A stretch of DNA of 64,000 nt from Malachius bipustulatus (Eukaryota; Arthropoda; Insecta; Coleoptera; Melyridae): the NCBI GenBank assembly GCA_910589415.1, contig OU342630.1, positions 88,532,186 to 88,596,185 on the forward strand. The letters run 5' to 3'. A model generated the notes under the pieces. It worked only from the letters and a program-made list of their open reading frames with translations. It made no database searches and was not told where the DNA came from. The position numbers and the translations under genes were made by a program. Below are positions 58,568 through 64,000 of this stretch, piece after piece. The stretch's first letter is position 1. Each line of letters begins with the position of its first letter.

Positions 58568-59190
58568 ATATCCTCAAGGGCTTGGGCTTATATTTTTTTC
58601 TCGAGGATGTTGAATTTTTGTTTTTTTAAGAGTTATTTTTTATTATCTACGAAAGTTGTAGTTAACATATTTTTCTCAAATTTGTCATGTCTAATAGGAA
58701 TAAAAAACACATATTTTAAATAGAAGTTTTTCTATTGATGATTCTATTGATTTAGTGGGGTCCCTAAAAACAAGTCCTTTGACATTTTTTTCAAAAAAAT
58801 TGATGAGCCACTGACATTGAGCCATACGGACATGTTTTCTGGTTAGTCTGATTAATTCTGCATAAAAACGGTATCCTGCGTTTTTCTCGTCGGACGCACA
58901 AATTCTTGACAAAAACAATAATTAAATTAAAATTATATTAATTTATCAAAATCAGCGAATAATGTTTTTTATTTTATTTTGAAAACAGAAAATATCATAG
59001 TGGATCACTATAAAATATTTTCTAATTAAAATATGATTGTAGTTTTATAATATCCTAAGATTAAGACATGCTAAAATTGAAATAAATATCTAAGCTATTT
59101 TCGGAGATAATATACCTACAAAAACATTTCTAAAAAAAAACAAAAATTCAACAACCTGTGGAAAAAAATTTAAGCCCTTGTGGACATATT
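58568..59190. mobile_element. element with about 55-bp inverted ends
   Basis: CAAGGGCTTGGGCTTATATT and GTTGAATTTTTGTTTTTTT face AAAAACAAAAATTCAACAAC and TTTAAGCCCTTGTGG. The interior is AT-rich. A minus-strand frame within it (58691-58918) is not convincing. Confidence 0.6.
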
Positions 59191-59569
59191 ATGTTCATAT
59201 TAACTTTTTCTCGTAAAATTACCTGAGGTATCACATCCTGAAGTTTTAGCATGTTATTAAGAAACACCCTATATAAGTTCTTTTTGTGACAGCGTCTCTA
59301 GCAACGCACTAAAAGACTACTTGCGGTGATTGGGTGAGGATATCAACATAACAACTATGATTATCAGTTGTTATTAATTGAACATATAACATATGCGTAA
59401 CTGATTATCGCTGATAGTCAGTTCAATTTATAGCGAATAACCGAATAACATAAATATCATTTACTTATTCCTAATCTTGTAGTATTCCTCAATTGTAGAA
59501 CTAACAAAATTATACATGGTGTCAGGTGTAAATACAAAAGAACTGAAAAAGTGTAGATTTACATTCAAT

Positions 59570-61805
59570 GATGATGGAAAGTTTGTTTAAAACGCCGGAA
59601 CCGCTATAATTACAAGGTAATATTGCCGAAAACTGGGAGCGTTTTTCACAAAGATTTCAATTATTCTCGACCGCAGCTGATAGATAATAAAAAAGAAAAG
59701 AAGAAGAATAAATTTGGTTGGTGATGAAGCCCTAGAACTATAGAACATATTTTTGGTGGGAAGGAGGGGAAGTCTATAAAGGAATTATAAAGAAGTTTGA
59801 AGAATACTGTGCTCCAAAAACTAACTTCATATTTGAGAGATACAAATTTAATAGTACCTCAATCAAAAGAAAATAGATCTTTTGATAACTTCGTAACTGA
59901 GCTTCGGAAAGCCATCAAATCAACAGACATAAATCAAATCAACAACACATATCATGATGAGGATTCCATGATTCGTGATAGAGTGGTTATGGGTATATAC
60001 GACAAAGGAACACAAGAACGACTCTTACGAGAAAAAAAATTGACCTTACAACAAGCCATTAATTTTTTCAGAGCTGTTGCTGCAAGCAAGTCCAATGCAA
60101 AGTGCTTACAAATGAAGTTGAAATAAATGCTCCTAAACCAGACCAAAGTTTCAAAACGGGGATACCTATGCAAGTATTGTGGGTATCGAAACAATGTCCA
60201 GCATCTAGAAAAAATTTTATAAAATGTCAGGGTGAAATTTGTATAAAATTTAACCAGCGTGTATAACAAAAAAAGAGCAACACGTAAAGAATAGAAGATA
60301 TTTGGAGTCCAGCATGAAGAAGACGAATAATATAGAACTACCAGTAGTAGCGAAAGTGATTTATATATGTAGATTCGATGCAAAAACATGTATTTCCTGA
60401 AAGTACGCAAGGGATAATATTAGAATATGGACCAATAAGGTATATATTGATGATAGAGTAATTGAATTTAAGCTCCATACTGGAGCTGAGGTATGTAAGC
60501 GTGTTGCCATATGATATAGTCAAAAATGCTCTTATCTTTTGTGAAAATCAAAGCAATCAAATGTGTCACTGATATCATATGGTAATTAGGAGTTTAAATT
60601 GAAAGCAGTTGGTGAAATTACAGTTCCTTGTAGAGTAAAAAGTGATAGGTACTGCAAATGTAACATTTGTTGTGGTTAGATGCTAAAAATTCAGTGCCAT
60701 TGCTGGGATTAACAGATTGCTTGAGTTTGATCGACATTTGATTAAGAAAATTGATTAAGAAATCGTAAAATTGAAAATTAAAACTTTTCAAGATATAACC
60801 CATACACATTTATGGAAATGTTTTCAAGAGATAAGGTTCGTTCCCATCTACGCATCTCATAACTGTGAAAGAAGATGTTATGTCCAGGATTTCACCAATA
60901 AGACGTGTGCCTCAGGTTCTCCTTGATAAGTTAAAATCAAAAATAGGTCATCTTGAGCACCAGGGAATAATACGAAAAGTAGACAAACTCACTGAATGGG
61001 TGCATCCTTTAGTAATTATTGTTGACAAACCGAATGAGCATTTGAGGTTGTTCCTAAAAAAATAGGAGATTTTTGGTGATATAGACGGTGTAGGTTTATT
61101 TTTTGATTACCTTATAATAACAGGTGAAACAGAAGCTAAACATGAGAGAAACCTGAAATTAGTAATGGATAAAGCTGTAAAGTACAACGTGAAGTTTAGT
61201 GAAAAGAAACTACAGTTTAAGAAGAGCAGTGTAAAATTCATGATTCAAGTATTTTCCGAGAAGGGAGTTAACATTGATATAATCTATAGCAATATTGAAT
61301 ATGCCAGATCTTAAAAATAAAAATGATCTTTTTCAATTTCTAGGGATGGTAAAGTCCGTAGGCAAGTTTATTCCTAGTCTTCACAAATTACTGGCCCTCT
61401 ATTGAATCTTACTAGACTTAATGTAGAATGGAATTGGAATGCTAAACATGAATCAGCTATAAAGCGGTTAAAATATTTATTGACAAACTCTCCAGTGTTA
61501 AAAAATCAATAGAAATTGAAACTGATGGTTCTAAAGATGGCTTGGGAGTCTGTTTACTACAGGAAGGACATCCAGTAGCTTTTGCTTGACGTAGCTTGAT
61601 GAAGACCGAACAAAAATATGCTCATATTGAGAAAGAAGCTTTAGCAATTTTGTTTGCGGTGCAAAAGTTTGATTTGTTCATTTATGGAATTACTGTTAAG
61701 ATCCATAGTGATCATAAACCTCTAAAATCAATATTTACAAAAGATCTATTTCTCCTAGACTGCAGCGGATTAGACTTAAGTTATAATCTTCAAATAACAT
61801 TATAA
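59570..61805 (+). pseudogene. Ty3/Gypsy retrotransposon remnant (gag, RT, RNase H)
   Basis: It begins with a Gag start pattern, MESLFKTPEPL then NIAENWERFSQRFQLF (about 59570-59680). Frame 59797-60126 continues with NRSFDNFVTELRKA and DRVVMGIYDKGTQERLLREK, typical of Gypsy Gag. Pol begins near 60865: RRVPQVLLDKLKSKI, then IIRKVDKLTEWVHPLVII. The RT palm up to the active site is deleted: after LRLFLKK comes FGDIDGVGLFFDYLIITGE. Downstream are EIETDGSKDGLGVCLLQEG and EQKYAHIEKEALAILFAVQK (RNase H). Integrase and a 3' LTR were not found. Stops are frequent, so it is dead. Confidence 0.8.
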
Positions 61806-62879
61806 GCCAGACCTTTATTTAAAGGTCAAGAAGGTTCGAGTAGGAGTCCAACCATCGTTTGGGAACGACGAAAAAGGCTCTTGATATCCTAGTCGCTTGA
61901 AATGCTCAACTACTTCCCATAAAAAATGTTACTATTTAGAATTCATAGTATGCAGGGACTTCACAATACAAATGCAATACTGAAGGGTGCGGAATCTGTG
62001 CACGATTTGAAGTTAAGAACTCCATATACATACTATCTAATCACTTAATAATTTAGAAAATAATGAAATAATCCATGAAGACTAATCCATGCGCCGTTGC
62101 AAGAGAGCCACATATGAATACGCTGATTTCACTATCTGTAATCATTAAAATAATCATATTAGTCTCATGGCTCACATGAGAACATCTGAATATATTTTTC
62201 TACTTACAGCAACAAATAACGGAAAAGATAAAGTTCCAAATGGACCAGATGTCAAGACAACAGGTCGTAAAGTTATACGATGAAAAATATGAAAATCTTT
62301 CTGCAAAGTCACCTTTGAATTATACCATTTCGTTTCATATAATTTTGAAGAAATCATTTCACACTAGAAAATAAAAAAGAGGTAGTTTTTAAATATTCAA
62401 CAAAATAATAACAAAACAAAATATTCCGAGGTACCTTTTGCTACGTTTTTTTTTTTTCATTTTGTTGTCCTACCCTGAATGCAAAGCATCATAACAAAAT
62501 AAATGTGTGTCAAATAAGTTTTAGAGCATGCACAAACTTTCTCGCAATTTTTTTTTGTAATCTTAATAATAAAAAATTTCCATTTGGTGCGTACTTTTCA
62601 GATGGCACTTTATAGAAAATTGTGGGGGTACTTCGGAGGAACAGAGGATTTTTTTAAATTCCCTTTTAGACCATGATTTTCGCAGGTCTTCGAGTCTTCG
62701 ACTCTGAAGCATTCGTGAAGTCATCAAGAACCCATTGTAATTTGAGTATCCAATTCGGAACGCCGAATGATCACTTTATTCCGTCAGGTCATGGTTGATG
62801 AATTGTTTGTTTGTATGTTTGTTATTGAAGCTAAGTACAGAAGATGGTTTTGTGATCCTTACTGCTTAGTGCTTAGTGC
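61806..62879. other. no gene recognised
   Basis: AT-rich DNA. It may hold the decayed end of the Gypsy element but nothing is recognisable. Confidence 0.4.
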
Positions 62880-63185
62880 TACAGCCATATAGAATTACTG
62901 TATCCTTCCGTAGTTGTCATGTCCCTGGCTAGTCGAACAGTTCAGTGCCTTTTACCTACAATGTTCAACAGATTCTTATAGCTAAGTCTTTTCCTGCCAG
63001 CAGGTCTCTGGAGCTGGTTTTCCCAATGATAGCATGTAGGGTTAGTGTGAGCGCGGATTACTCAAAGAATACATGGCAAGCTGGCTCGCCTTCCGCATTG
63101 CAAAGTCAGCATAGAGTGACTCTTGTTCTTAGACGCCTATCTTATGCAGACATTGTCTCAGATGGCAGTGTTCTCTGACCCCCTC
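62880..63185 (-). pseudogene. LINE C-terminal remnant
   Basis: Minus-strand pieces read GHCHLRQCLHKIGV, then frame-shifted CNAEGEPACHVFFE. This is the GH..LR.HL.KIG....C....E.ACHVL..C pattern of LINE ORF2 ends, as in the copy at 30741-31150. Short and broken. Confidence 0.5.
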
Positions 63186-63259
63186 AGAGCTAATTTTTGT
63201 TATTTTATGATGTATGGTATCTTCACTAACAGTTTCTGAAGAAGAATTCTGGTTCCAAG

Positions 63260-64000
63260 TCTTATAGATAGGTACCCACCTACTAATTCCGGTAGCTTAG
63301 AGATTCGAACATAGAAGTAAAAAGAGTGAAGAGAATATGAGAGAAAAAAAATTAGAATTCTCTCAGATGCGAAGACCCATCACTGGCCTAATCTGCGTGT
63401 TCTGTTTAGGCTCAGTATTTTATTGACAAGGTTTGGAGATGGTTCGTAAAAATTAAGGCGAAAAAAAGGCGACAGTTTCTCTTATATTCGTTAACGCGGA
63501 TGTTGACGCGCGTTTTATAGTTCCGATGTAACCAGCACCACAGGCAGCACGGTATTCTATAAACTCCAGCAGAAAAAAAGAGATCAATGGTTTTTTTTTA
63601 GCTCAAAGGAGGAATATTGCGTACTTGTTGAGCAGGTGTATAGATGTTTTTGACCCCATCTTTACCTCAGGAAGTTGCAGGAGTTTACCGATTCTATCGT
63701 TGACGTTCCCGAGGCAGGAAAGAAATCCAGTCTTTTTGTGGTTGTTCGCTGGATGTGGTAGGATGCTGCGTCCTGGGTCGTAACGCTTTCCTGATTTCTA
63801 GAGCGGTGTAGCCATTCGCCTGCAGAGCATCATCCAGGTGGGAGAACTCATGTTGGAGGTGTTGAGTTTGACAAATTCGGGATACACGATTCACCAGGGT
63901 TTATATTACTGCTCGTTTCTGGCCTGAATGGTAATTGTAGCTCTTGTGTAAATGCCGATCTGTTCCCAAGGTGTCATTCCTGTTGACGAAAACATCAAGA
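63260..64000 (-). pseudogene. Penelope-like element, RT end and GIY-YIG endonuclease remnant
   Basis: On the minus strand from the window edge: LDVFVNRNDTLGT and YNYHSGQKRAVI, then VNRVSRICQTQHLQHEFSHL and LQANGYTALEIRKAL. After frame changes come GVYRIPC and CGAGYIGTIKR, the GIY-YIG core written YRIPC...GYIG. The order is that of Penelope-like retroelements. It has stops and frameshifts and continues beyond the right edge. Confidence 0.7.

Noticed and set aside
1..64000. tRNA, rRNA, riboswitch and CRISPR features
   Set aside because: No tRNA-like T-arm (GGTTCGAATCC type) or rRNA segment was noticed by eye. Bacterial feature types are not expected in this eukaryotic DNA. A covariance-model scan would be decisive.

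Overview
The window looks like arthropod (most probably insect) nuclear DNA. It is AT-rich and mostly non-coding, with one long eukaryotic-style gene and a dense load of retrotransposons, mariner-type DNA transposons and hairpin elements. The order cannot be fixed from the sequence. The short motif GTAGGTA/TACCTAC recurs throughout and may help place the genome by comparison.

Only one complete host gene is supported: an intronless 1287-codon reading frame on the minus strand (15281-19144). It encodes a low-complexity nuclear protein with four CtBP-type PxDLS-like motifs and a GC-rich 5' end. Two further host candidates are weak: a possible first coding exon with a splice donor (27417-27572, +) and a 33-residue membrane-type small ORF (50753-50854, -).

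The best-defined mobile element is a BEL/Pao LTR retrotransposon (33811-40215). It has 567-bp LTRs that look identical, a 5-bp GACTA target duplication and one open 1467-codon Gag-Pol frame. The frame has lost most of reverse transcriptase and all recognisable RNase H but keeps Gag zinc knuckles, protease and integrase, so it looks like a recent, trans-mobilised, non-autonomous element.

Other retroelement remains are: an R2-like pol remnant split by two foldback elements (23480-26860); LINE 3' ends with RNase H and/or zinc-finger-like tails (5828-6898, 30590-31265, 62880-63180); a CR1/Jockey-like reverse transcriptase (42440-43950); a decayed Ty3/Gypsy (59570-61805); and a Penelope-like GIY-YIG fragment running off the right edge.

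A second layer is a set of palindromic elements with CAGGGTG-like ends, mostly at TA dinucleotides (6949, 10506, 12545, 21831, 24402, 25430, 31853, 41243, 57323). Two of them still carry pieces of a mariner-type transposase, one the N-terminus and one the C-terminus. Other hairpin families lack these ends, including a 756-bp near-perfect palindrome at 20309-21064. Several elements are nested, notably a three-level nest at 47611-49900 with a GTAC duplication and a foldback at 9095-11470 interrupted by a mariner-like element. The regions between hold no gene that can be supported.
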